Source of the DNA: Bacteroidaceae bacterium
GTDB lineage: Bacteria > Bacteroidota > Bacteroidia > Bacteroidales > Bacteroidaceae
Assembly: GCA_017555585.1 (NCBI GenBank)
Contig: JAFZGA010000003.1
Span: forward strand, 19,236-83,235
DNA length: 64,000 nucleotides
Direction of reading: 5' to 3'
The notes under the pieces are model-generated. The model ran no database searches. It was not told the DNA's origin and was given only the letters and a program-made list of their open reading frames with translations. Shown here one piece after another: positions 36,991-46,318 of the stretch. How positions within the stretch are numbered: position 1 is the stretch's first letter; the number at the start of each line of letters is the position of its first letter. The translations under genes and the position numbers were made by a program.

Positions 36991-38286
36991 TTATAGACAT
37001 TTCAAGATGCTCTTGATGTATATGTTTGCGAATTGGCACTCAAGGCATTTCCTGTTGGAACAGTACGATTTGTTCAGATGCAGCAGAGCCTGCGAGTCGG
37101 CTGCACATTCTGCTTTTATACCTTGTTCCTTCCAACGCCTTACAATACTGTTCTCTTCGCATTTTAGGGTGTGCAGATACTCTTCGGCCTTTCCGCATAG
37201 TGTGTACTTCTTCCGGTGTTTGCCGTAGACATAGAGCAACGGCGCAATGGCATTTATTATTATGACATCCGTTTGCCGTTCTTTCATCTTGTAGTTTCCG
37301 CATGTCTCCGTTCCGCCGAAACATGTGTGGTTATACCAATATCCGCGCAACGGTGTGGCTATGATTTCGCGTAGTTCTTCTATAGTATCGCAATTTGCAA
37401 TGCTCGACATGCTGAATGTGCGGCTGTGGTATATTGCCGCAACTCTTGCTATTCGCATATGTGGTGCAGAGTTGCTCTTTTCCCACACCCTGTAGTCCAT
37501 GCTCTTTAGGCTGAATTTCTTTTCCAGAAAGGTGTACTCCTTTTTCAGTTCGTTGAAATAGCTGTTCTTTGTCGCAAAATCACGATAATAATACGGTATG
37601 CTTGCCTCGTTGAGCAATCCTGCCTGGCCAAAGAATATGGCTTCTACCTGTATGCTGTTGTCGTGATGCTTCCCCAATGCCTGAAAATCGATGATGTCGG
37701 CAAATTCAGCGAATTCCTGAGTGTGTATGCCGAATCCGAAGCTCTTTATCAGCGTCTTGAATAGCGTCTCCTCCCATCTCTTAGCGCATTTTTCATGCAG
37801 CTCTTCAATGGCTCTCGCTTTCTCTTCGATGCGCTCTACCAGCAGCCTTGATAGTATGCTGTGCAATCTTACTGTTTCAATCTGCGAGACGGCGCGTGCG
37901 CACGAAAGGTTTGTACTTCTTTCTTCCATTGTCCGGTGGAAATCGCTTTTCAGACTGTCGGGGTATCCTATGCATAACTGCTGTATCTCCTCGCCGTGCC
38001 TGCGGAGTGTAGAGCAGTCGTTTTCCATGGTCACGTGCAGTATGACATTGTTGATGCACGATTTGTCCTCACGTATCTCCTGCTCCCATTCACTGCTTTT
38101 GCCATGCAGTACAACGTTCCCCACCCATGTGCTTTTGCCTATTCTTATTTTGGCATTGTAGAAGATATTTTTCCTGCCGTTGCTTTTACCGTTGTCTATT
38201 ACGTATAGCTTCTCTCCCGATGTCGTGTGCAGGCCACTGTAAGGAAATAGCCTGTTTTTCCAAATGTGATAGATTATGTTTTCCAT
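36991..38286 (-). CDS. DUF2851 family protein
   Basis: A 431-residue soluble protein that I recognise as the Bacteroidetes-specific DUF2851 family. It has the N-terminal HIWKNRLFPYSGLHTTSGEKL pattern, GKSTWVGNVVLHGKSSEWEQ in the first third, and a C-terminal cysteine cluster (SYCSNRKCLECQFANIY). The beta-rich first part with a metal-like His/Glu/Asp set recalls nuclease folds, but no function has been read out here. It lies 113 nt downstream of a c-di-AMP phosphodiesterase gene on the same strand, separated by a terminator. Confidence 0.85.
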   Translation of the reverse strand: MENIIYHIWKNRLFPYSGLHTTSGEKLYVIDNGKSNGRKNIFYNAKIRIGKSTWVGNVVLHGKSSEWEQEIREDKSCINNVILHVTMENDCSTLRRHGEEIQQLCIGYPDSLKSDFHRTMEERSTNLSCARAVSQIETVRLHSILSRLLVERIEEKARAIEELHEKCAKRWEETLFKTLIKSFGFGIHTQEFAEFADIIDFQALGKHHDNSIQVEAIFFGQAGLLNEASIPYYYRDFATKNSYFNELKKEYTFLEKKFSLKSMDYRVWEKSNSAPHMRIARVAAIYHSRTFSMSSIANCDTIEELREIIATPLRGYWYNHTCFGGTETCGNYKMKERQTDVIIINAIAPLLYVYGKHRKKYTLCGKAEEYLHTLKCEENSIVRRWKEQGIKAECAADSQALLHLNKSYCSNRKCLECQFANIYIKSILKCL

Positions 38287-38317
38287 ACTGAGCTGTTTTT
38301 GTCAGCACAAAGAAAAT

Positions 38318-38360
38318 ATGTAAACCCGACGAAATACTATGATTTTGTCGGGTTTACCAT
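38318..38360 (-). terminator. Terminator of the PgpH-type gene
   Basis: An 11-bp stem (38320-38330 with 38347-38357), extended inward with one G-T pair to about 16 bp. On the minus strand it is followed by a T-rich tract. Confidence 0.8.
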
Positions 38361-38399
38361 TCTTTTTTAACAAACTTTTACAAAAGCGGGTGTATGTCG

Positions 38400-40433
38400 C
38401 TATTTTCTCTTTTTCTCGCTCGGATAGCTTATTCTTGTATGGTATATAGCTTTCAATCTCTCCTTGAATACCTTCTTTATGGTGTCGATATCCTTGAATG
38501 TGAGTGGACTTTGGCTTAATTCGCCTTCCTGCAGCTTTGTTGTGACAATTCTGTCGACAAGCTCTTCTATGTTCTCTTCGGTATAATCCTTTATGCTGTG
38601 CGAAGCTGCCTCTACGCAGTCGGCAAGCATGAGTATTGCCTGCTCTTGTGTCGAAGGCTTTACTCCAGGATATGTAAACAGGCTCTCGTCTATTGTCTCA
38701 TCGGGGTGAGCGTTCTTGTATGTTATATAGAAGTATCCAACCTTCGATGTGCCGTGGTGTGTGGATATGAACTGCTTTATCTTGTTAGGCAGATGCTCCT
38801 GGTCGGCAATGCTTAATCCGTCGGTGACATGCTTGATTATTATGCTTGCACTCTCTATAGGTGTTAGTTCGTTGTGCGGGCTGATGCCGCCACTCTGGTT
38901 CTCGGTAAAGTATATCGGGTTCTTCAGTTTGCCAATGTCGTGGTACAGCGCACCTGTGCGCACTTCAAGGCTGTTCGCGCCCAATGCGCGTGCGGCTTCA
39001 GCAGCAAGGTTGCCCACCTGCATCGAGTGCTGGAACGTGCCGGGCGCCTCCTGTGACATGCGTTGTAGCAGCTTGCTGTTGAGGTTCGACAGCTCTATGA
39101 GCGTTACGTTTGATATGAATCCGAATACCTTCTCTATGATGAACATCAGCGGGTATATGAACAGCATCAGCACTGCGCTGACGGTGAAATATATGTACAT
39201 GTTGTATTTCATCTTTGAGAAGTCCGATTCTATTATCAGCTCGTAGCACATGTATGCAATGGCATATGTGATGAATGTGATGAATACGCAACGGAACATC
39301 TGTGAGCGTGACGACAGCTCCTTGAGGCTCAATATGGCACTTATTCCAGCTACGGTCTGCAACATTACAAATTCGTATGGAGAACCGGTCATAATCGAGC
39401 ACATCATAATGGTTATGCAGTGCGTGATAAGTGCCGTGTTGTGGTCGATGAAAAGACACAGCATCATAGGTACCATTGCAAAAGGCAATATGAATACGCT
39501 GAATCCACCATGTCCTACGATTATGCCGACAATTACAGGGAATATCGTCGCTGCCAGGGTTGTGAAGGTGAATTTCTTGTTGCTGTCGGCTATGTCACGG
39601 CGGTAAATGTATATATATCCTACAAGTACGAGCATGCATATTATGATGAACAGCACCTGTCCCAGGAAAATGTTCAGCTTGCTGCTGGTGCTTTTTGCTG
39701 CTTCAAGTTCGTTGAGGGTGTTGAAGTATGTCTCTAAGGTCATGCAGGTGTTCTTGTCGATGATGTCACCTTTGTTTATGATACGCTGTCCTTTTATGAC
39801 CGCGCCTATTCTGGCATCGACCTTCCTCAGTTGTCTGTTCAGCTCCTTTTCGGTCAGGAGCGTGTCGCAGATATAGTTGGGCCTTATGAACCTTTCCGGG
39901 TTCAGTGCCATAAACATCTCGCTTGTGAGCACTGTGTCGGCGTTCAGCATTGTTTCGTATGCTTCCGATACGCTGACAAAGCGTCCGGCATCCTTTGTTA
40001 TTGTATCTCCTTTGTAGGTGAAGTTTATTTCGTCGTTGTTCCTGTTCCTGATTATGGTTGCATCCTCGTCCGAGACTATTCCGTCCTTGTACAGGGCTTC
40101 AAGGCAGTTGGCATATTCGGCCATGCTTGCATCGGCGAACTCCTTCCTGAAGCTGTTGGCGTTTTCCGCGTCATTGTATATGAAATAGGGCCTGAAGTGA
40201 TTCCTTACACTGTCTTTTTCTTCGGCAACAACCTTTGCACTCTTCTTTACGACAAAGTCGAAGTCTGCTATTATCTGCTCGTAGTTCCAGGGCGATCCCT
40301 GCTCGAAATTGTAGCTTGTAAACTTCTCTCTTGGCATGAAGTAGATGATCATGCCAATGCATAGTATCACCAGGAGAATCTGCAGGACTCTCTGCGTGTA
40401 TTTGCCGAAATATCTTTCAAGTCTGTTTTTCAT
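38400..40433 (-). CDS. PgpH-type 7TM-HD phosphodiesterase (c-di-AMP specific)
   Basis: An inner-membrane protein of 677 residues. It begins with one N-terminal membrane helix (residues 17-32), then an extracytoplasmic 7TMR-HDED-type domain of about 230 residues. A block of seven transmembrane helices (about 265-455) follows. The cytoplasmic HD domain carries HSMQVGNLAAEAARALG, then YHDIGKLKNP and STHHGTSK, which supply the His/Asp metal ligands. The architecture matches Listeria PgpH, which hydrolyses c-di-AMP to pApA. It is divergent from gltX, whose leader it faces. Confidence 0.9.
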   Translation of the reverse strand: MKNRLERYFGKYTQRVLQILLVILCIGMIIYFMPREKFTSYNFEQGSPWNYEQIIADFDFVVKKSAKVVAEEKDSVRNHFRPYFIYNDAENANSFRKEFADASMAEYANCLEALYKDGIVSDEDATIIRNRNNDEINFTYKGDTITKDAGRFVSVSEAYETMLNADTVLTSEMFMALNPERFIRPNYICDTLLTEKELNRQLRKVDARIGAVIKGQRIINKGDIIDKNTCMTLETYFNTLNELEAAKSTSSKLNIFLGQVLFIIICMLVLVGYIYIYRRDIADSNKKFTFTTLAATIFPVIVGIIVGHGGFSVFILPFAMVPMMLCLFIDHNTALITHCITIMMCSIMTGSPYEFVMLQTVAGISAILSLKELSSRSQMFRCVFITFITYAIAYMCYELIIESDFSKMKYNMYIYFTVSAVLMLFIYPLMFIIEKVFGFISNVTLIELSNLNSKLLQRMSQEAPGTFQHSMQVGNLAAEAARALGANSLEVRTGALYHDIGKLKNPIYFTENQSGGISPHNELTPIESASIIIKHVTDGLSIADQEHLPNKIKQFISTHHGTSKVGYFYITYKNAHPDETIDESLFTYPGVKPSTQEQAILMLADCVEAASHSIKDYTEENIEELVDRIVTTKLQEGELSQSPLTFKDIDTIKKVFKERLKAIYHTRISYPSEKKRK

Positions 40434-40459
40434 TTTCTATAAAATATGTGTTGTCGTTC

Positions 40460-40467
40460 CAAATGTA
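40460..40467 (-). promoter_or_regulatory. -7 box of the PgpH-type gene
   Basis: On the minus strand TACATTTG reads from 40467 to 40460, 27 nt before the ATG. No good -33 box is visible at 20 nt. Confidence 0.4.
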
Positions 40468-40562
40468 CAAAAAAATAATGAAAGTATGTAATGTAATAAC
40501 TGATCTTGACAAAAAGCTGTTCATAAACTCATTTTTTATATCTTAAAAAGTACAATAATTAT

Positions 40563-40593
40563 TTTGTCAACATCTTTAGTTGTACTATTTTTG
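40563..40593 (+). promoter_or_regulatory. Promoter of gltX
   Basis: TTTG at 40563-40566, a 19-nt spacer, then TATTTTTG at 40586-40593. The predicted leader before the gltX ATG is about 95 nt. Confidence 0.7.
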
Positions 40594-40648
40594 CGTAATG
40601 TTAAAAGCTAGATTGCCCGTATTACGTTTGTATATGAGTGGATATGGC

Positions 40649-40676
40649 GCGGCATCGCTTTTTTGCCGCATTTTTT
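40649..40676 (+). promoter_or_regulatory. Terminator-like hairpin in the gltX leader
   Basis: GCGGCA (40649-40654) pairs with TGCCGC (40664-40669), followed by ATTTTTT. It sits between the predicted promoter and the start codon, where it would attenuate gltX transcription. Confidence 0.55.
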
Positions 40677-40697
40677 GAACTGAATTTACGAAAATAT

Positions 40698-42212
40698 ATG
40701 GAAAGAAAAGTAAGAGTACGTTTTGCACCGAGTCCTACAGGACCTCTGCATATCGGTGGTGTAAGAACAGCATTATATAACTATCTGTTTGCCCGTCAGC
40801 ATGGTGGTGATCTGGTTTTCCGTATCGAGGATACCGATTCCAACCGTTTTGTACCGGGTGCCGAGGATTATATCCTTGAGTCATTCCGTTGGCTTGGTGT
40901 CAAGTTCGACGAAGGTGTATCATTTGGCGGAAACTATGGCCCGTACCGTCAGTCGGAGCGTCGCGACATATACAAGAAATATGTCAAGGTACTGCTTGAT
41001 AGCGGAAAGGCTTATATGGCTTTCGATACCCCCGAGGAACTTGAGGCAAAGCGTGCCGAGATAGAGAACTTCCAGTACGACGCATCAACACGCATGTCAA
41101 TGCGTAACTCGCTCTCTATGAGTGCCGACGAGGTGCAGGCACTTCTTGACGCAGGACACCAGTATGTAGTGCGTTTCAAGGTCGAGCCGGGCGAAAAGGT
41201 TGTTGTTGATGATATTATCCGTGGCTTGGTTACCATCGATTCATCAATTCTCGACGACAAGGTACTTTACAAGTCGGCCGATGAGTTGCCTACATATCAC
41301 CTTGCAAACATTGTCGACGACCACTTGATGGAAATCTCGCACGTTATCCGTGGCGAGGAGTGGTTGCCTTCGGCTCCGTTGCACGTTCTGTTGTACCGTG
41401 CATTCGGCTGGGAGGATACAATGCCACAGTTCGCGCACTTGTCCCTTCTTCTCAAGCCCGAGGGCAATGGCAAGTTGAGCAAGCGCGACGGTGACCGTCT
41501 CGGTTTCCCTGTGTTCCCTCTTGAGTGGCACGATCCCAAGAGCGGTGCGGTATCTTCCGGTTTCCGCGAAAGCGATTATTTGCCCGAGGCAGTGATAAAC
41601 TTCCTTGCTCTTCTCGGTTGGAACCCCGGTGACGATGTCGAGATGATGTCAATGGATGACCTTATCGCAAAATTCGACCTTGCAAAATGTAGCAAGGCAG
41701 GTGCGCGTTTCGACTATAAGAAGATGGTTTGGTTCAACCACGAATATATACTCAAGAAATCGGACCGCGAGATTGCCGAAATCTTTATGCCTGTCGTAGA
41801 GTCACACGGCGTGAGCACAACAATAGAGCATCTTGAAAAGATCGTTTCCTTGATGAAAGGCCGTGTCAACTTTGTACATGAACTTTGGGATGCTTGCAGT
41901 TTCTATTTCGTTGCTCCTACAGAGTATGATGAAAAGACTGCCAAGAAACGTTGGAAAGAGGACTCTGCAGTGAAAATGGGCGAACTTGCCGACCTTCTCG
42001 AATCACTTGATGACTTCTCTATCGAGAATCAGGATGCAAAAGTGCATGAATGGATTGAGGCCAAGGGCTACGGCATGGGTGAGATCATGAATGCTTTCCG
42101 TCTTGCGCTTGTAGGCGAGGGTAAGGGCCCACAGATGTTCGATATTTCAGGCTTGATAGGCAAAGAGGAAACTTTGGCACGCTTGCGTCGTGCAATAACA
42201 GTATTGGGATAA
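40698..42212 (+). CDS. gltX: Glutamyl-tRNA synthetase
   Basis: Class Ib synthetase that charges tRNA-Glu. ATG at 40698 gives [21 protein letters not shown] with the HIGH-equivalent motif right at the N-terminus. A longer frame from 40638 would read through the leader hairpin and is rejected. The KMSKS motif appears as KLSKRDG. Length of 504 is normal. The C-terminal helical anticodon-binding domain is present ([23 protein letters not shown]). It is followed after 4 nt by a KdtA-like gene. Confidence 0.96.
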   Translation: MERKVRVRFAPSPTGPLHIGGVRTALYNYLFARQHGGDLVFRIEDTDSNRFVPGAEDYILESFRWLGVKFDEGVSFGGNYGPYRQSERRDIYKKYVKVLLDSGKAYMAFDTPEELEAKRAEIENFQYDASTRMSMRNSLSMSADEVQALLDAGHQYVVRFKVEPGEKVVVDDIIRGLVTIDSSILDDKVLYKSADELPTYHLANIVDDHLMEISHVIRGEEWLPSAPLHVLLYRAFGWEDTMPQFAHLSLLLKPEGNGKLSKRDGDRLGFPVFPLEWHDPKSGAVSSGFRESDYLPEAVINFLALLGWNPGDDVEMMSMDDLIAKFDLAKCSKAGARFDYKKMVWFNHEYILKKSDREIAEIFMPVVESHGVSTTIEHLEKIVSLMKGRVNFVHELWDACSFYFVAPTEYDEKTAKKRWKEDSAVKMGELADLLESLDDFSIENQDAKVHEWIEAKGYGMGEIMNAFRLALVGEGKGPQMFDISGLIGKEETLARLRRAITVLG

Positions 42213-42216
42213 GCTG

Positions 42217-43437
42217 ATGTATACATTGGGGATATACATATACATCCTTTTGGTCCGTTTGGCTGCTCTCTTCGGACACGAAAAGGCAAAGCAGAAGCTT
42301 GCAGGACACAAGCAGACGCTTGCTGTGCTTAGGGAGAAACTCAAGCCGGAGAATGATTATGTCTGGTTTCATGTCTCGTCACGTTCCGGCTTTGAACAGA
42401 GCCGCCCAATGATTGAACGTCTGCATGCAACCCACCCCGAATACCGTATAGTATTGACATTCTTTTCTCCCTCTGGGTATGAAGTGGCCAAGAACTACCA
42501 GCAGGTTGATGCCGTATGTTTCTTGCCGTTCGACACACCCCGTAATGTGAAGCGTTTTATCGGGCTATTGCAACCTAGGATGGCATTTTTCATAAAGTGC
42601 GAGTTCTGGCTCAACTGTCTTACCGAACTGAAAAGGCGTTCAATTCCTGTATATAGCATCTCGGCTGTTTTCAAGAACAGGCGTTCAATGCTTGGAGTTG
42701 CTGGTGGTCGCATGCGTCTTGCACTGCACAGTTTTACCCATCTTTTTGTCCAGGATGACAAATCAAAGGAAATTCTCAAGACTATCGGCATAGACAATGT
42801 TTCGGTTGTTGGTAATACACGTTTCGACCGCGTTGTGAAGGTTCTGGAACAGTCACGTCAGATTCCTCTTCTTGAGACATTTGCTAACGGAAATCAGGTG
42901 TTTGTCGCCGGAGCTTCCGAAAAGGATGACGAGGCGGTATATATACCATACTTCAACAATAACAAGGGATGGAAGCTGATAATAGTGCCCAACCGTCTCG
43001 ATGATGAGCGCATAAAGGCTATCGAAAAGCAGTACAATGGAACATGTGTGCGCTACACGCGTGCTACAATGGAGAATGTCCATAATGCCGATTGTATCAT
43101 AATAGATTGTTTCGGTATGCTGTCGGCTGTGTACAAGTATGCCTCACTCGCCTTTGTCGGCGGTGGCTTCGGCAGGGGAGTGCATAGTGTACTTGAGGCT
43201 GCTGTGTATGGTGTACCGTTGCTTATAGGCCCGGAGAATCACCATTCGTGCGAGGCACAGAACCTCTTCAGATGCGGTGGAGCTGTAGAGGCTGTCGATG
43301 CATATGACTTCGGTGAAAAGGTGAAAATGCTGTACGACGACAAGGCATATTCTGCCGGTGTGGGCGAGGCTGCCGGAAACTATATCCAGGCGAATGTCGG
43401 TGCGACGGCAAGGATATTCGAAGAGATAGGACTTTAA
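42217..43437 (+). CDS. KdtA/WaaA-like 3-deoxy-D-manno-octulosonate transferase, catalytic Glu apparently replaced
   Basis: A GT30-family transferase that would attach Kdo to lipid A precursors at the inner membrane. It has an N-terminal membrane helix (MYTLGIYIYILLVRLAALFG), the family segments ILLTFFSPSGYEVA-like (VLTFFSPSGYEVAKNY), AFFIKCEFWLN and the C-terminal GGGFGRGVHSVLEAAVYGVPLLIGPENH. In relatives the HAxSLGEFEQGRP motif carries the catalytic base Glu; here the segment reads FHVSSRSGFEQSRP, placing Gly58 at that position. Everything else looks intact, including length (406). It lies 4 nt after gltX. Confidence 0.88.
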   Translation: MYTLGIYIYILLVRLAALFGHEKAKQKLAGHKQTLAVLREKLKPENDYVWFHVSSRSGFEQSRPMIERLHATHPEYRIVLTFFSPSGYEVAKNYQQVDAVCFLPFDTPRNVKRFIGLLQPRMAFFIKCEFWLNCLTELKRRSIPVYSISAVFKNRRSMLGVAGGRMRLALHSFTHLFVQDDKSKEILKTIGIDNVSVVGNTRFDRVVKVLEQSRQIPLLETFANGNQVFVAGASEKDDEAVYIPYFNNNKGWKLIIVPNRLDDERIKAIEKQYNGTCVRYTRATMENVHNADCIIIDCFGMLSAVYKYASLAFVGGGFGRGVHSVLEAAVYGVPLLIGPENHHSCEAQNLFRCGGAVEAVDAYDFGEKVKMLYDDKAYSAGVGEAAGNYIQANVGATARIFEEIGL

Positions 43438-43487
43438 TAGAAAGAATAGAATAAATACATAATTATAAACCTTTAAAATTTAAAGTT

Positions 43488-44480
43488 ATGCAGTATCTAA
43501 CAAATGAAAAATTGGTGATTGTCGGCGCTGCCGGTATGATCGGTTCAAACATGGCGCAGTGCGCTCTTATGATGGGCTTGACAACAAACTTGTGTCTTTA
43601 TGATGTATTCTCTCCAGAGGGTGTTGCCGAGGAGATGCGTCAGAGCGGTTTCGACGAAGTGAATATCACAGCAACAACAGACGTTGCTGAGGCATTCAAG
43701 GATGCAAAATATATCATCTCTTCAGGTGGTGCTCCACGTAAGGAGGGTATGACACGTGAGGATCTTCTTGCAGGTAACTGTAAGATTGCTGAGGAACTCG
43801 GTAAGAACATCAAGACATACTGCCCTGATGTAAAGCACGTTGTCATTATCTTCAACCCTGCCGATTTGACAGGTCTTGTAACATTGCTTTATTCAGGTTT
43901 GAAACCAGGTCAGGTTACTACACTTGCAGGTCTCGACTCTACACGTTTGCAGAACGCTCTTGCCAAGAAGTTCGGCGTGATGATGAACGAGGTTACAGGT
44001 TGTGCAACATACGGTGGCCACGGTGAGCAGATGGCAGTATTCGGTAGCGCAGTCAAGATTGCCGGCAAGCCATTGACAGACATCATCGGTACAGCTGAGT
44101 TCCCAGAAGAGGAGTGGGAGCAGATGAAGAAAGACGTTACACAGGGTGGTGCCGCTATCATCAAGCTCCGTGGTCGTTCTTCATTCCAGAGCCCTTCATA
44201 CCTCTCTGTTGAGATGATCCGTTCAGTTATGGGTGGCGAGAAGTTCCGTTTCCCTGCAGGTACATACGTTTCAAACGAGAAGTACAACCACATCATGATG
44301 GCTATGGATACCGTTCTCGATGTTAACGGTTGCTCATACAAGATGCCTGTAGGCACACCTGAGGAACTCGCTAAGCTCGATGCAAGCTACGAGCACCTCT
44401 GCAAGATGCGTGACGAGCTTGTAACTTTGAACATTGTTCCAGCCATTTCAGAGTGGAGCTCAATCAATCCTAACCTCTAA
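43488..44480 (+). CDS. mdh: Malate dehydrogenase
   Basis: NAD-dependent interconversion of malate and oxaloacetate, here probably in the reductive branch to succinate typical of anaerobic Bacteroidales. The Rossmann motif VIVGAAGMIGSNMA is at the N-terminus. Substrate-binding Arg residues are in GGAPRKEGMTREDLL and LDSTRLQNA, and the catalytic His in TYGGHGEQM. Length of 330 is usual for this clade. It starts 50 nt after the KdtA-like gene and ends before two consecutive hairpins. Confidence 0.93.
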   Translation: MQYLTNEKLVIVGAAGMIGSNMAQCALMMGLTTNLCLYDVFSPEGVAEEMRQSGFDEVNITATTDVAEAFKDAKYIISSGGAPRKEGMTREDLLAGNCKIAEELGKNIKTYCPDVKHVVIIFNPADLTGLVTLLYSGLKPGQVTTLAGLDSTRLQNALAKKFGVMMNEVTGCATYGGHGEQMAVFGSAVKIAGKPLTDIIGTAEFPEEEWEQMKKDVTQGGAAIIKLRGRSSFQSPSYLSVEMIRSVMGGEKFRFPAGTYVSNEKYNHIMMAMDTVLDVNGCSYKMPVGTPEELAKLDASYEHLCKMRDELVTLNIVPAISEWSSINPNL

Positions 44481-44485
44481 TAATG

Positions 44486-44560
44486 AATAATAGGTCGCAT
44501 AATGCGACCTATTATTATGTAAAATAAAGGGTGCAACCTTGTGGTTGCACCCTTTATTTT
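44486..44560. terminator. Double bidirectional terminator between mdh and rplS
   Basis: Hairpin 1: 44486-44500 with 44502-44516 (15 bp, nearly loopless). Hairpin 2: 44521-44538 with 44543-44560 (perfect 18-bp stem, TTGT loop), starting with AAAA and ending with TTTT. The two serve convergent mdh (+) and rplS (-). Confidence 0.85.
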
Positions 44561-44579
44561 AAAACCTTCGTTGGTATGC

Positions 44580-44930
44580 TTACGCTTTAATCTCTTTAAT
44601 ACGAGCCTTCTTACCTGTAAGAGCACGCAAGTAGTAAAGTTTAGCACGGCGAACACGACCGAACTTGTTGACAGTGATGCTGTCGATAGCTGGTGAGTTC
44701 AATGGGAAGATACGCTCAACGCCTACAGTACCTGACATCTTACGTACTGTGAAACGCTTCTCGTTGCCGTGACCGCTGATGCGGATAACAACACCACGAT
44801 ACAACTGGATACGCTCTTTTGTTCCCTCGATGATTTTGTAAGCTACTGTGATAGTGTCACCTGGGTGAAACTCCATTTCACGCTTTACGTCAGTAGCAAA
44901 TGCTTCTTTAGCAATTTTAATTAAATCCAT
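44580..44930 (-). CDS. rplS: 50S ribosomal protein L19
   Basis: Large-subunit protein bL19, at the 30S-50S interface. ATG at 44930 gives [27 protein letters not shown] and 116 residues, the family's normal length; an in-frame ATG 24 nt upstream adds an uncharacteristic MNNLTNQK. The hallmark segments [21 protein letters not shown] and [16 protein letters not shown] are intact. It has its own promoter and an 80-nt leader. Confidence 0.97.
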   Translation of the reverse strand: MDLIKIAKEAFATDVKREMEFHPGDTITVAYKIIEGTKERIQLYRGVVIRISGHGNEKRFTVRKMSGTVGVERIFPLNSPAIDSITVNKFGRVRRAKLYYLRALTGKKARIKEIKA

Positions 44931-45015
44931 TTTTTGATTTGTTAAATTGTTCAATCATTCATGCGCAACATATCAAGTTACTCTTCCTTGACAGCGATTA
45001 CGCCGAAAGCGGGGA

Positions 45016-45047
45016 CAAAGATACTTCAATTTTCTTGTTTTACCAAA
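45016..45047 (-). promoter_or_regulatory. Promoter of rplS
   Basis: On the minus strand: TTTG at 45047-45044, exactly 20 nt, then TATCTTTG at 45023-45016. The leader before the ATG is about 80 nt, long enough for ribosomal-protein autoregulation, though I cannot identify a known leader fold. Confidence 0.75.
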
Positions 45048-45072
45048 TATTGCTCTTTATTTTGCTTCAAAA

Positions 45073-45112
45073 TTGCTTTTTAGCCCGATAAGCAGTACTT
45101 TTGCATGCAAAA
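45073..45112 (+). promoter_or_regulatory. Promoter of the first thioredoxin-fold gene
   Basis: TTG at 45073-45075, 20 nt, then TACTTTTG at 45096-45103. TTTTGCATGCAAAA (45099-45112) is a perfect palindrome across the box edge and the expected start of transcription. Confidence 0.65.
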
Positions 45113-45122
45113 TAAAGAAAAT

Positions 45123-46232
45123 ATGAAAAAGGTATCATTATTGCTTTTAATTCTGTCGGTTATTGTAATTGTTGTTGCCCTGTACTATCCTGCACAGCCA
45201 AAACAGCAACCTTATATGATATCGTGTACTGTGAGCAATGACTATAACGGTAAAACAGTCTATCTCATTGACAAGAACAGTGACGAGTGTGTCGACTCAT
45301 GCGCTGTCGTAGACGGGGCTTTTCAATTCGGCGGTCTGCTCGGGTCTCCTGCTGTATACGATGTCATTGTCAACCGTATAAAGGGGATAAGGGCTACTGT
45401 GATTGTTGAAAACGGAACAACTGCACAGGTGGATATGACCGTGCGTCCGGCAAAGATATCTGATAATGGCGGTTATAATGAAAAGTATGCGGCACTGAAC
45501 AGTGTTGCAAAAGGCATGAACAGGACCATCGACCAGATGTCGCAGGCTCTCCGTGAAACGGGAAAGTCAGAGGAATATATCGATTCTTGTGCCGAGGTGG
45601 CACGTGAGGCTTCTCTATACAACTTGTACCGTAATGTGATAAGCGAGAACAAGGATAATATGTTCGGTGCATATTTTCTTGCCGTTGTCGCACGTGACCT
45701 CTATACAACATGCGAAGAACTTGATTCTGTGATGTCGGCTGTGAAATATGCATCAGGGCTCACTCCTTTGGTTGATATGCGTACCCGATTCCATCAGCGC
45801 GAAATCACCAAACCGGGCAATATGTTCATCGACTTCTCGGCTTTCGCACCGGACGGCTCTGTTTCCAGACTCTCCGATTATGTAGGCAAGGGCAAATATG
45901 TGCTTGTCGACTTTTGGGCATCATGGTGCGGTCCTTGCAAGAACGAGATGCCTAACTTTATAGAGATAAACCGTCAGTATGGCAGTGACAGGTTTATGGT
46001 TCTCGGTGTCAACATAAGCGATGTGGAGGCTAACTTCAAGGAGGCGATGGCAAACTTGGGAATAGATTATCCTCAGATATTCGTGCCAAAGAAGAATAGC
46101 GACAATGCAACCGTGTTATATAATGTAGAGACTATCCCTCATACAATCCTGTTCGGCCCCGACGGTATGATCCTTGAACGTGGCAAGCTTGGCGAGGAAC
46201 TTGTAAAAACAATAGAGGGTTATCTTAAATAA
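45123..46232 (+). CDS. Membrane-anchored thioredoxin-fold protein with DUF4369-type N-terminus (first of two)
   Basis: A periplasmic thiol-disulfide protein of the TlpA/ResA type. ATG at 45123 gives an uncleaved-looking N-terminal membrane helix (VSLLLLILSVIVIVVALYY). A beta-rich DUF4369-like domain (ISCTVSNDYNGKTVYLIDK) and a helical linker follow. The thioredoxin domain (about 240-369) has the active site WCGPCK with Cys269 and Cys272 and the cis-Pro in ETIPHTILF. The upstream ATG at 45105 lies inside the promoter palindrome and is not used. A close paralogue follows 86 nt downstream. Confidence 0.88.
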   Translation: MKKVSLLLLILSVIVIVVALYYPAQPKQQPYMISCTVSNDYNGKTVYLIDKNSDECVDSCAVVDGAFQFGGLLGSPAVYDVIVNRIKGIRATVIVENGTTAQVDMTVRPAKISDNGGYNEKYAALNSVAKGMNRTIDQMSQALRETGKSEEYIDSCAEVAREASLYNLYRNVISENKDNMFGAYFLAVVARDLYTTCEELDSVMSAVKYASGLTPLVDMRTRFHQREITKPGNMFIDFSAFAPDGSVSRLSDYVGKGKYVLVDFWASWCGPCKNEMPNFIEINRQYGSDRFMVLGVNISDVEANFKEAMANLGIDYPQIFVPKKNSDNATVLYNVETIPHTILFGPDGMILERGKLGEELVKTIEGYLK

Positions 46233-46265
46233 TGTGAATAGATAAGATTGTTTTATAAATTGTAT

Positions 46266-46273
46266 TATCTTCG
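46266..46273 (+). promoter_or_regulatory. -7 box before the second thioredoxin-fold gene
   Basis: TATCTTCG at 46266-46273, the same variant seen at 9296 and (minus) 47812. It lies 45 nt before the ATG at 46319. Confidence 0.5.
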
Positions 46274-46318
46274 CGATTGTTCGATAAAACGATTATTAAT
46301 GTTAAAAAACTTATAACT

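Noticed and set aside
40638-40697. An upstream in-frame extension of gltX ([13 protein letters not shown]...)
   Set aside because: It is translated from the leader hairpin and lacks family similarity; the synthetase starts at [15 protein letters not shown].
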